NCBI RefSeq assembly: GCF_039812505.1
Contig: NZ_JBDIAQ010000001.1
Coordinates: 18,624 to 82,623, forward strand
Length of the DNA: 64,000 bases
Source of the DNA: Intrasporangium_A sp039812505
GTDB lineage: Bacteria > Actinomycetota > Actinomycetes > Actinomycetales > Dermatophilaceae
Direction of reading: 5' to 3'
The notes beneath the pieces were generated by a model that was not told the DNA's origin, made no database searches, and was given only the letters and a program-made list of their open reading frames with translations. The first letter of the stretch is position 1. Every line of letters starts with the position of its first letter. Positions 41,439 through 48,917 of the stretch are shown here, piece after piece. Both the position numbers and the translations under genes were made by a program.

Positions 41439-42287
41439 GGTCTGACAGCCCGGGCACCAGTAGAGCATCCGACCGGCCACCTTCTGGCCCACCACGGTGC
41501 TCCCGCACCGGTCACAGGTCTCGCCCGCCCGGTGGTAGGTGGCGAAGCGGCGCTCGAAGAACTCCCCGAGCCGCTCACCGGTCAGCGCCGCGGTGATCGG
41601 GCGCACGCTGCCGTCGGCCACAATTCGCTCCGCCTCGTCGACCTGGTCGTCCAGCGTCAGGATCTGCCCGAACGCCACTCCCAGCGGGAGCAGCCGGACG
41701 AGGTCCGACCAGATCTCCCACCACAGGTCGACGGCCAGCTCGCGGCCGGGGGTGAGCGGGTCGATCCGGTGCCGGTACAGCACCTCGCAGCGGTAGACGT
41801 TGCCGATCCCGGCGAGCACGGCCTGGTCGAGCAGGAGGGCGCCGATACCCCGCCTGGTACGCCGGATCCTCGCCAGGGCGACCTCGGGGGCGGCGGCCGG
41901 ATCGAGCGGGTCCGGGCCGAGCGCGGCCCGGACGGACCGGCGGGTGTCGCGGTCGACGAGCGCACAGACCATCGGACCACGCAGGTCGGCGTAGTGCTGC
42001 GCCCCGACCAGCCGCAACCGGACCGTGCCGGCCGGGGCGGGCGGCTGGTGAGCAAAAGGGATGACCGGGAAGGTGCCGATCAGGCCGAGGTGGACGTGCA
42101 GGATCCGGTCCCCGATCTCGACGAACAGGTGCTTCCCGGCGGCGGTCGCGTCCTCCAGGACGCGTCCGTCCAGCCGAGCGGCGTCCGCGGCGAACCGTCC
42201 CTGCGGGCTGGTCGCGGAGACGCGACGGTCCCCGAACGCACGGGTCAGGCGAGCGGCCAGGGCATGGATCGTGTGGCCCTCCGGCAC
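41430..42287 (-). CDS. Fpg/Nei family DNA glycosylase-AP lyase
   Basis: 285 residues. It starts MPEGHTIHALAARL, with the catalytic Pro2 and Glu3 of the Nei group. A helix-two-turn-helix (IGNVYRCEVLYRHRIDPLTPG) and a complete C-terminal zinc finger (CDRCG...CPGCQ) with following Arg-Arg are present. It removes oxidised pyrimidines and cleaves abasic sites. ATG 42285-42287, four bases after the parB stop, so co-transcription with parB-parA is likely. Confidence 0.92.
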   Translation of the reverse strand: MPEGHTIHALAARLTRAFGDRRVSATSPQGRFAADAARLDGRVLEDATAAGKHLFVEIGDRILHVHLGLIGTFPVIPFAHQPPAPAGTVRLRLVGAQHYADLRGPMVCALVDRDTRRSVRAALGPDPLDPAAAPEVALARIRRTRRGIGALLLDQAVLAGIGNVYRCEVLYRHRIDPLTPGRELAVDLWWEIWSDLVRLLPLGVAFGQILTLDDQVDEAERIVADGSVRPITAALTGERLGEFFERRFATYHRAGETCDRCGSTVVGQKVAGRMLYWCPGCQTRR

Positions 42288-42291
42288 CGGG

Positions 42292-43467
42292 TCAGCCCAG
42301 GTCCTCGACGCCCATCAGCGTGAGGATCCGCTGGAGATCCTCGACCGAGGCGAACTCCACGGTGATCCTCCCCTTGCGGCGGCCCAAGGTGATCCCCACC
42401 CGGGTGTCGAGGCGGTCCGCCAACGTCGTGGTGTAGTCGTCCAGCTGGGGGTGCCGCGTGCCGGGGCGGGCGTGCTGCCGGGCGGGCGGCGCCGTGGGCG
42501 CGTCGCCGAGCGTGACGATCTCCTCCACGGTTCGCACGGACAGCCCCTCGGCCACGATCCGCTGGGCCAGTCGCTCCATCGCGGCGGCGTCGGTCAGGCC
42601 CAGCAGGGCACGGGCGTGGCCCGCGGAGAGCACCCCGGCCGCGACCCGTCGTTGCACGAGCGGCGGCAGCCGCAGCAGGCGCAGCGTGTTGGAGACCTGC
42701 GGCCGCGAGCGCCCGATCCGCGTGGCGAGCTCGTCCTGGGTGCACCCGAAGTCCTCGAGCAGCTGCTGGTAGGCGGCAGCCTCCTCGAGCGGGTTCAGCG
42801 CGGTGCGGTGCAGGTTCTCCAGCAGGGCGTCGCGCAGCAGCTCGTCGTCCGGGGTGTCCTTGATGATGGCCGGGACGAATTCGAGGCCGGCTGCCTGCGC
42901 CGCCCGCCAGCGGCGCTCGCCCATCACGAGCTCGTACCGGACGCTGCCGTCCGGGCCGCCCGCGGCGGTGTCGGCCGGCGCGTCCGACGCTTCCGCCGCG
43001 ATCCAGCGGAGCACGACGGGCTGCAGGATGCCGATCTCGTTGACCGACTGCACCAGCTCGGCGAGCTCGTCCGCGTCGAAGATCGTGCGGGGCTGCCTCG
43101 GGTTGGGCCGGATCGCCGTGACCGGCACCTCGGCGAAAACCGCGCCGGGCACGGGCGCGAGGCTGCTGTCGGCCGGGTCCGGGTGTCCCGCCGGGTCGCT
43201 CCGCTCGGACCGGGCGCCGTCAGCGGCCCCGGCTCCCATCGCTTCGGGGTCACCCGGCCGGTCGGTGCGCGTGAGCGCGACGGCCGGGGCACCGTCGGGT
43301 CCGGCTTCGTCCTCGGGCGGCGCCCCGATCTCCTGCGGCACGCCGCCGGTCGCGCCCGGTTGCCGAGCCGGGAAGAAGACGTCGACCGGGCGGCCGTTCG
43401 GGCCGGGTGGCGCGCTCGGGATCAGCGCCCCCAGCCCGCGCCCCAGCGCCTGCCGCTTGTCCGCCAT
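42292..43467 (-). CDS. parB: Chromosome partition protein ParB (parS-binding CTP switch)
   Basis: 391 residues. The N-terminus ADKRQALGRGLGALIP binds ParA. The ParB/Srx domain has VPVTAIRPNPRQPRTIF and the CTP-binding GERRWRAAQ box; ENLHRTALNPLEEAAAYQQL follows. A helix-turn-helix (TQDELATRIGRSRPQVSNTLRLL) reads parS. The C-terminal dimerisation domain ends GRITVEFASVEDLQRILTLMG. A Pro/Ala/Asp-rich insertion (about 20-110) makes it longer than B. subtilis Spo0J. The start is ATG 43467, with AGGAGGAG upstream. A parS site lies 120 bases upstream. Confidence 0.97.
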   Translation of the reverse strand: MADKRQALGRGLGALIPSAPPGPNGRPVDVFFPARQPGATGGVPQEIGAPPEDEAGPDGAPAVALTRTDRPGDPEAMGAGAADGARSERSDPAGHPDPADSSLAPVPGAVFAEVPVTAIRPNPRQPRTIFDADELAELVQSVNEIGILQPVVLRWIAAEASDAPADTAAGGPDGSVRYELVMGERRWRAAQAAGLEFVPAIIKDTPDDELLRDALLENLHRTALNPLEEAAAYQQLLEDFGCTQDELATRIGRSRPQVSNTLRLLRLPPLVQRRVAAGVLSAGHARALLGLTDAAAMERLAQRIVAEGLSVRTVEEIVTLGDAPTAPPARQHARPGTRHPQLDDYTTTLADRLDTRVGITLGRRKGRITVEFASVEDLQRILTLMGVEDLG

Positions 43468-43586
43468 GGCCCACTCCTCCTGTGCGTGGCGCGCCTGCGG
43501 CGCCTCCCGCAGTCTAGGCGCCGCGCCGTCTCGCATCCGGGCGGCGCTCCGAGGGGCAGAGCTGTTGTTTCCCCGATCAGGTCCCA

Positions 43587-43602
43587 TGTTTCACGTGAAA
43601 CA
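43587..43602. promoter_or_regulatory. parS: parS site (perfect 16-bp palindrome)
   Basis: TGTTTCACGTGAAACA, identical to the bacterial parS consensus, lies in the parA-parB spacer about 7.2 kb from oriC. It nucleates ParB spreading and SMC loading. Confidence 0.98.
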
Positions 43603-43615
43603 CCGACCGGACCGG

Positions 43616-44776
43616 TCAGATCGCGCCCGCCGCCCCCCGCTGCGCGATCTCGCTCGCCGCCTCCAGGTAGGCCAGGGCACCACTGCTCGACGGGTCGTAG
43701 GTCATCACCGTCTCGCTGAAGCTCGGCGCCTCCGAGATCCGGACCGAACGGGGCACGGTCGTGCGCAGCGTCTGCTCCGGGAAGTGTTCGCGCACCTCCT
43801 CGGCGACCTGGGCCGACAGACGGGTGCGGCCGTCGTACATGGTCAGCAGGATCGTCGACACGTGCAGGGCCGCGTTGAGATGCGACCTGACCAGCTCGAT
43901 GTTCTTCAGCAGCTGCGAGAGGCCCTCCAGCGCGTAGTACTCGCACTGGATCGGGATGAACACCTCCTCGGCGGCCACCAGGGCATTGACCGTGAGCAGT
44001 CCCAGGCTCGGCGGGCAGTCGATCAGGACGTAGTCGTAGCCCTGCTCCTCGAGCGCGGCCGCCTGCAGGGCCCGCTTCAGGCGGGACTCGCGGGCCACGA
44101 GGGAGACGAGCTCGATCTCGGCCCCGGCCAGGTCGATAGTCGCGGGTGCGCACCGCAGGCCCGGGACGGCCGCGCAGGGCTGGACCACCTCGGCCAGCGG
44201 CTTGTCCCGGACCAGCACGTCGTAGACCGAGGGCAGGTCGGCGTGGTGGTCGATGCCGAGCGCGGTGCTCGCGTTTCCCTGCGGGTCGAGGTCGACGACG
44301 AGGACCTGCAGCCCGGACTGCGCCAGGGCCGCGGCGGTGTTGACGGCGGTCGTGGTCTTGCCGACCCCGCCCTTCTGGTTGGCCACCGTCAGCACCCGGG
44401 TGCCACCGGCCGGCTTGGGGAAGGCCCGTCCGGTCAGCCGGATGCGTCGCCGCGCGTTCTCTGCCAGCTCCTGCGCGACGGGGGTGTCCGGTCCCACGTT
44501 AGGGATTTCCGCGGCGAGCTCGGCCCGATCCCGGGCCGCATCGGCCGCCTCCACGTCATCCTGCGGGTCCTCCGGGCGCTCGACCGGCTCGTCCCCGGCC
44601 GGTGGGTCATCCGCCGCCTCGTGTTCCCCGCCCTTCGGCCCGGGTTCCGCAGCGTCCGGCAGGTCGACAGGCGTTTCACGTGAAACGGCAGCTCTCGGGT
44701 CGGGCCAGCCGAGGCGGCGATCCACTTCGCCCGCCGACTCGGCATCCGGCCAGCCCAGGTTGCTCGACACGGTCAC
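43616..44776 (-). CDS. parA: Chromosome partition ATPase ParA
   Basis: 386 residues. The deviant Walker A NQKGGVGKTTTAVN, A' motif VVDLDPQGNAS and Walker B YVLIDCPPSLG give a Soj-type ParA that moves ParB-origin complexes over the nucleoid. A roughly 120-residue acidic, Pro-rich extension precedes the ATPase domain, as in other actinobacteria. A perfect parS palindrome is embedded in this extension and is translated as VSRET. GTG start 44774-44776. Operon order: rsmG, then parA, parB, nei. Confidence 0.97.
   Translation of the reverse strand: MTVSSNLGWPDAESAGEVDRRLGWPDPRAAVSRETPVDLPDAAEPGPKGGEHEAADDPPAGDEPVERPEDPQDDVEAADAARDRAELAAEIPNVGPDTPVAQELAENARRRIRLTGRAFPKPAGGTRVLTVANQKGGVGKTTTAVNTAAALAQSGLQVLVVDLDPQGNASTALGIDHHADLPSVYDVLVRDKPLAEVVQPCAAVPGLRCAPATIDLAGAEIELVSLVARESRLKRALQAAALEEQGYDYVLIDCPPSLGLLTVNALVAAEEVFIPIQCEYYALEGLSQLLKNIELVRSHLNAALHVSTILLTMYDGRTRLSAQVAEEVREHFPEQTLRTTVPRSVRISEAPSFSETVMTYDPSSSGALAYLEAASEIAQRGAAGAI
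44672..44687. promoter_or_regulatory. parS: parS site inside the parA coding region
   Basis: CGTTTCACGTGAAACG, a perfect palindrome with the consensus core. On the minus strand it is read in frame by parA as Val-Ser-Arg-Glu-Thr (about residues 31-35). It is about 6.1 kb from the oriC region. Confidence 0.96.
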
Positions 44777-44851
44777 TGGGACTCCACCTCCGGGAGCTCG
44801 ATCGGGATGGGCAGCCGGTCGTACCTGACCCGGTCCGCGGCGGGCTGCACC

Positions 44852-45652
44852 TCAGCCACCGCGCCGCACTCTCGCACCACGACCGGTCACGTTACCGTCG
44901 CGTCTGCCCCGATGGCGGTCCTGCCGCCGGCGTGCCGAGCCGGCACTCGTGCGGCCGCCGGCCCGCAACGACCGCACGTCGACCGACCGGTCGAGCACGA
45001 GCCGAAGCACGGTCGTCTCGCCGACTCCTGCGGGGTCGGTGATTGCGATGGCCTCGGCACGTCCCACCCCGAGGCGGCGCAGCTCTCCCTCGGCCCGGGC
45101 CAGCTCCGTCCTGCCGTGACCGCCCTTGAGGGCCAGCAGCTGTCCCGGGACGTCGAGCAGCGGCAGCGTCCACTCGGCGAGCCGGACGATCCCGGTGACC
45201 GCACGAGCGGTCACCCATGGCGCGGTCAGCTCGCCCCAGAGGGACTCGGCCCGAGCGGTGTGCACGGTGACGTTGGACAGCGCGAGCTCGGCCACCGCGC
45301 AGGTGAGCCACGTGGTCCGCCGGGCCAGCGGCTCGACGAGGTGCACCTCCAGATCAGGGCGGGTGATCGCCAGGACCAGGCCGGGCAACCCCGCTCCGGA
45401 CCCGACGTCGATGAGCCGCCGGCCCGGTCCAGCCGCCGGGATCAGGTCGGCGAGGACCGCGCAGTTGAGCACGTGGCGCTCCCACAGCCGGGGCCCCTCG
45501 CGGGGCCCGAGCAGACCGTGCGCGATGCCGGTGGTCGCGAGCAGGGCCACGTACCGCTCGGCCGTCCCGAGCCGGGGCCCGAAGACCTCCTCGGCCCGGG
45601 ACGGAGCCGGCGGTGGAGGCAGCATCGCGGGCCGGTCCGATCCCGCGTTCAC
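44852..45652 (-). CDS. rsmG: 16S rRNA (guanine527-N7)-methyltransferase
   Basis: 266 residues. The S-adenosylmethionine motif is LIDVGSGAGLPGLVLAI; ERHVLNCAVLADLIP and TVHTARAES are RsmG features. It methylates G527 of 16S rRNA. The last 40 residues are an Arg/Gly-rich tail not needed in E. coli RsmG and perhaps disordered. GTG start at 45652; an internal ATG nine codons later is possible. It lies between jag and parA as usual. Confidence 0.95.
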   Translation of the reverse strand: MNAGSDRPAMLPPPPAPSRAEEVFGPRLGTAERYVALLATTGIAHGLLGPREGPRLWERHVLNCAVLADLIPAAGPGRRLIDVGSGAGLPGLVLAITRPDLEVHLVEPLARRTTWLTCAVAELALSNVTVHTARAESLWGELTAPWVTARAVTGIVRLAEWTLPLLDVPGQLLALKGGHGRTELARAEGELRRLGVGRAEAIAITDPAGVGETTVLRLVLDRSVDVRSLRAGGRTSAGSARRRQDRHRGRRDGNVTGRGARVRRGG

Positions 45653-45730
45653 CTGTGCTCCCCTCTGCCTGCCGCAAACGGCTCCCGGGCGGGCTCGGCC
45701 CCTGTCCTGTCCTGTCGGGCGCGGCGGTGC

Positions 45731-46471
45731 TCAGCCCGGCTTGATGACGATGTACCGGTTCGGCTCGACGCCCTCGGACTCGGAGACGAGTCCGGCGGCC
45801 GCAACCTCGTCGTGCACGACCTTGCGCTCGAAGGCCGACATCGGCTCCAGCTCGCGGCGGCCTCCCGTCTGCTGCACCGCCGCGATCGCCTCGTGGGCCA
45901 GCTCGACCAGGGCGGCCCGGCGGGCGGCCCGGTGCCCGGCGATGTCGAGCATGAGCCGGCTGCGCTCACCGGTCTCGGCCTGCACCGCGAGCCGGGTCAG
46001 CTCCTGCAGCGCCTCCAGCACCTTGCCGTCGGTGCCCACCAGCCGGCGCGGCACCCGCCCCTCGTCCGAGTCCACGATGGCCACCACCGCGCGATCCCCG
46101 TCGACGTCGACGTCGAGGTCACCGTCGAGGTCGGCGATGTCGAGCAGCGTCTCGAGGAAGTCGGCGGCCACCTCGCCCTCGCGCTCCAGCTGCTGGATCC
46201 GCGCGGCCCGACGCGAGCCGCCCGCCTGCCCGGTCGCGGCGTCACCCGTCGGGGTCGCCAGCGGGTCGACAGGCGCCACCGGGTCGGCGGGGGTGGCCGG
46301 CGGCGGCTCGTCCGACCCGCGCACGGGCCCCTCCGTCGGCTCCGGGCCCTCGCTGGGGACCGGGGCCACCCCGGCGGCCGGGCCGTCCGTGGGTGGTGGT
46401 GCCGACACGGGGCGAAGCTCGGCCTCGGTGTCGGGCTCGGCCGGCTCCTGCCGCTGCGGGCTGTCGCTCAT
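45731..46471 (-). CDS. jag: Jag/KhpB-type RNA-binding protein (KH plus R3H domains)
   Basis: 246 residues. A long acidic/Pro-rich N-terminus (1-85) is followed by a KH domain (about 95-165, with LVGTDGKVLEALQELTRLA replacing GxxG by GTDG). An R3H domain (about 170-235; RRAALVELAHEAIAAV and the ...SAFERKVVHDEVA motif) follows. No Jag_N domain is seen. In Gram-positives KhpB binds many RNAs and affects division and envelope synthesis. It follows yidC in the conserved rnpA operon. Confidence 0.93.
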   Translation of the reverse strand: MSDSPQRQEPAEPDTEAELRPVSAPPPTDGPAAGVAPVPSEGPEPTEGPVRGSDEPPPATPADPVAPVDPLATPTGDAATGQAGGSRRAARIQQLEREGEVAADFLETLLDIADLDGDLDVDVDGDRAVVAIVDSDEGRVPRRLVGTDGKVLEALQELTRLAVQAETGERSRLMLDIAGHRAARRAALVELAHEAIAAVQQTGGRRELEPMSAFERKVVHDEVAAAGLVSESEGVEPNRYIVIKPG

Positions 46472-46568
46472 TGGTTCTCCTTGTTCCGCCGCGTCGACGA
46501 CCGCCGGGGCACCGCACCGATGCCTGGCCGCGGACGCGGGACTGACCTTGGTCCTGGGGGAAGGGCCG

Positions 46569-47555
46569 CTAGGTGCGCCCCTTCTTCTTGCTCCGCTTCT
46601 TGCTCACCGGCTGCTGGCGCTGTCTGGGCTTGGGCTCCTCGACCACGGTTGCCACCTCGGTATCGCTGCCGGCCTGCAGCCCGGGCACGGTCACGTGCTT
46701 GGTGGCCCGCCCCTTGCGCCGGTCGCGGTCCTCCATGGCCTTGTACGCCGCCGAGCCCGGTGCGGGCATCTTGCGGATGACGTAGAACTGCTGGCCCATC
46801 GACCACACGTTGGTGGTCAGCCAGTAGATCAGGACGCCGATCGGGAAGTTCACGCCGGAGATGGCGAAGAACAACGGCATCAGGTAGATCAGGATCTTCT
46901 GCTGCTTGGCGAAGGGGTTGTCCAGCGCCGAGGCGGGCATGTTCTTGCGCATCAGCTGGTGCTGGGTCGTGAACGTGGTGACCGACATCAGCACGATGAG
47001 CACGCCGGCCAGGATCTTGACGTTGAGCGACTCGGTGCCGAGGAAGTGGTCGGACAGTCGGGCACCGAAGATGTTCGACGACTCGATGGTCGCGGCGACC
47101 TGCTGGGTGATCGGACCGATCGGGGAACCACCGTTGGGGTTGCCCTCGGCGATCGCCCGCAGGTTGTTCAGCAGCTGGAAGAGCGCGAAGAAGAACGGGC
47201 TCTGGATCAGGATCGGCAGGCAGCTGCTGAACGGGTTTGTCCCGGTGCGCTTGTACAGCGCCATGATCTCCTGCTGCTGGGCCTTCTGCGACTCGGGGTC
47301 GCGCTTGCCCTTGTACTTCTTCTGGATCTTCTGCATCTCGGGCTGGATGAGCTGCATCTGGCGCGAGGAGTGGATCTGCTTGACGAACAGCGGGAAGAGC
47401 AGGACGCGCACGACGACGGTCAGCCCGACGATCGAGAGCGCCCAGGCCCAGCCGGTGGGCAGGCCGATGACGTCGAACAGCCAGTGCCAGGCGTACATCA
47501 CCCAGGCTTCCCCGAGCTTGATCGGGTAGAGCAGGGTGTTGAAGAAGTCGATCAA
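46569..47555 (-). CDS. yidC: Membrane protein insertase YidC
   Basis: 328 residues, the short Gram-positive type without the large periplasmic domain. Five core helices are visible (e.g. WALSIVGLTVVVRVLLFPLFVKQIHSSR, with the conserved groove Arg). Signature SCLPILIQSPFFFALFQLLNN and the basic C-tail KKRSKKKG, typical of ribosome contact, are present. The start is an unusual TTG at 47553-47555 with AGAGGGA upstream; no ATG or GTG in frame fits the conserved N-terminus better. It inserts membrane proteins alone or with Sec. Confidence 0.95.
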   Translation of the reverse strand: MIDFFNTLLYPIKLGEAWVMYAWHWLFDVIGLPTGWAWALSIVGLTVVVRVLLFPLFVKQIHSSRQMQLIQPEMQKIQKKYKGKRDPESQKAQQQEIMALYKRTGTNPFSSCLPILIQSPFFFALFQLLNNLRAIAEGNPNGGSPIGPITQQVAATIESSNIFGARLSDHFLGTESLNVKILAGVLIVLMSVTTFTTQHQLMRKNMPASALDNPFAKQQKILIYLMPLFFAISGVNFPIGVLIYWLTTNVWSMGQQFYVIRKMPAPGSAAYKAMEDRDRRKGRATKHVTVPGLQAGSDTEVATVVEEPKPRQRQQPVSKKRSKKKGRT

Positions 47556-47652
47556 CGTGGTCCCTCTGTGACGGCGGTGAGAGGCTCACCAAGGGTGGTC
47601 GGGGTGACCGGGTCGGGTGCAGCAGGTGTCCGGTCGGGGCGAGCCGGCCGGA

Positions 47653-47928
47653 TCACCCGGTGGTTCGGATCTGGTGCAGCTGCTCCGAGTGGCGCTCCTC
47701 CCACCTGTCCGGAACGTGGTCGATGCCCCCGGGGTTCCACGGGTTGCACCGGCCGAGACGGCACAGCACGAGCCAGCCACCGCGGACCGGACCGAAGCGC
47801 GTGAGCGCGGTGACGGCATACGTGGAGCACGACGGGTAGAAGCGGCAGGTCGGCGGGCGCAGCGGTGAGACGAACAGCTGGTAGAGCCGCACGAGCAGGA
47901 CGAACGGCGCGGACAGGATGCGGTTCAT
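47653..47928 (-). CDS. yidD: Membrane protein insertion efficiency factor YidD
   Basis: 91 residues. FVSPLRPPTCRFYPSCSTYAVTAL carries the three conserved cysteines; LCRLGRCNPWNPGGIDHVP is the second signature. It is a small amphipathic membrane-associated protein that assists YidC. The ATG (47926-47928) overlaps the rnpA stop (ATGA), so the two are coupled. Confidence 0.97.
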   Translation of the reverse strand: MNRILSAPFVLLVRLYQLFVSPLRPPTCRFYPSCSTYAVTALTRFGPVRGGWLVLCRLGRCNPWNPGGIDHVPDRWEERHSEQLHQIRTTG

Positions 47929-48287
47929 CGCACCCTCACGGGCGAGAGCACGCGGGCGAGCTGGCGCGCCAGCGCCGCGTCGAGCTCGTGGTAGCTCGCC
48001 GTGGCGGCCGCCGGGTTGGCGCGTACGACGAGGTCGCACCCCAGGGGTATGACGCTCAGCCGGCTCGCCGCGCTCGCGCGCAGCCGGCGTCTGGTGCGGT
48101 TGCGGGTCACGGCGTTGCCGACCGCGCGGGACACCACGAAGCCGACACGCGGCGGTAGGCCCGCCCGCGCACCGGTCCGGTTGGCATGCACGACGAGGAG
48201 CCGTCCGCCCACTCTGTGTGCCCCGGGGCCGCGCACCGTCGACGTGAAGTCTGCGCTCGCGCGCAGGCGATGACGTGCCGGCAGCAC
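47925..48287 (-). CDS. rnpA: Ribonuclease P protein component
   Basis: 120 residues. MLPARHRLRASADF at the start and the RNR motif region VGNAVTRNRTRRRLRA identify the RNase P protein, which helps the RnpB RNA remove tRNA 5' leaders. GTG start at 48285-48287. It is nine bases downstream of rpmH and coupled to yidD. Confidence 0.97.
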   Translation of the reverse strand: MLPARHRLRASADFTSTVRGPGAHRVGGRLLVVHANRTGARAGLPPRVGFVVSRAVGNAVTRNRTRRRLRASAASRLSVIPLGCDLVVRANPAAATASYHELDAALARQLARVLSPVRVR

Positions 48288-48296
48288 CGGGTCACC

Positions 48297-48434
48297 TCAG
48301 GCCGACAGCTCGGTGCGGCCCTTGCGACGACGGTTGGCCAGGATCGCGCGACCGGCGCGGGTGCGCATCCGCAGGCGGAAGCCGTGCGTCTTGGCTCGGC
48401 GTCGGGTGTTCGGCTGGAACGTGCGCTTGCTCAC
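48297..48434 (-). CDS. rpmH: 50S ribosomal protein L34
   Basis: 45 residues, below the usual size cut-off but unmistakable: SKRTFQPNTRRRAKTHGFR followed by MRTRAGRAILANRRRKGR. GTG start at 48432-48434. It begins the rpmH-rnpA-yidD-yidC-jag-rsmG-parA-parB transcription unit, which runs away from dnaA. Confidence 0.98.
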   Translation of the reverse strand: MSKRTFQPNTRRRAKTHGFRLRMRTRAGRAILANRRRKGRTELSA

Positions 48435-48917
48435 GTGCTACTCCGTGTGGATCGCGGGGCTGCCGCGCGCAGGACGCACAGTGAACCCGTTGGACATGGC
48501 TTCGGGCGGTCGGCGACCGCAATCGGCAAGCCCATGGATGACTCTGAGGGGTCAGTCTGCGCGACTGGGTCCAGGTCGGCGCCACGGGCATGCGAAAGAG
48601 GTCGCCGAGAGGCCGTCCACCACGATACGGGAGCCGCCGAAGGAGGGTCAAACCCACCGTCCGGCGCCGCGCACAGCGTGGCGAGGGGCCGACACGGCCC
48701 GGTAGGCAAGGCGACACGCCGGGCATCCCGGAGGTTTCCTCCCGTGCGGTTGTCAGGTCCTGCCGAAGGCGTTAGGTTTCGTGTCTCACGGTCCCTGCGC
48801 GCACCCCTGCACGGCTCACCCTGTATACACAGTTTGTGGACAACCGTGTGGACAACGGCCGACAGTGCGGCATGCAGCCCGGTCGTGGAGCCCGCCGACA
48901 GGGAAGAGTCAGGGACG
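48435..48917. other. 483-bp divergent rpmH-dnaA intergenic region
   Basis: Holds the rpmH promoter(s) and, near its right end, the dnaA promoter with two DnaA boxes. An A+T-richer stretch (48822-48850, CCTGTATACACAG) precedes the boxes. No gene was seen. Confidence 0.7.
48835..48855 (+). promoter_or_regulatory. Two perfect DnaA boxes in the dnaA promoter
   Basis: TGTGGACAA (reverse complement of TTGTCCACA) occurs at 48835-48843 and 48847-48855, twelve bases apart, about 65 bases before the dnaA start. They probably mediate DnaA autoregulation, and these are the strongest-consensus boxes in the window. Confidence 0.93.
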
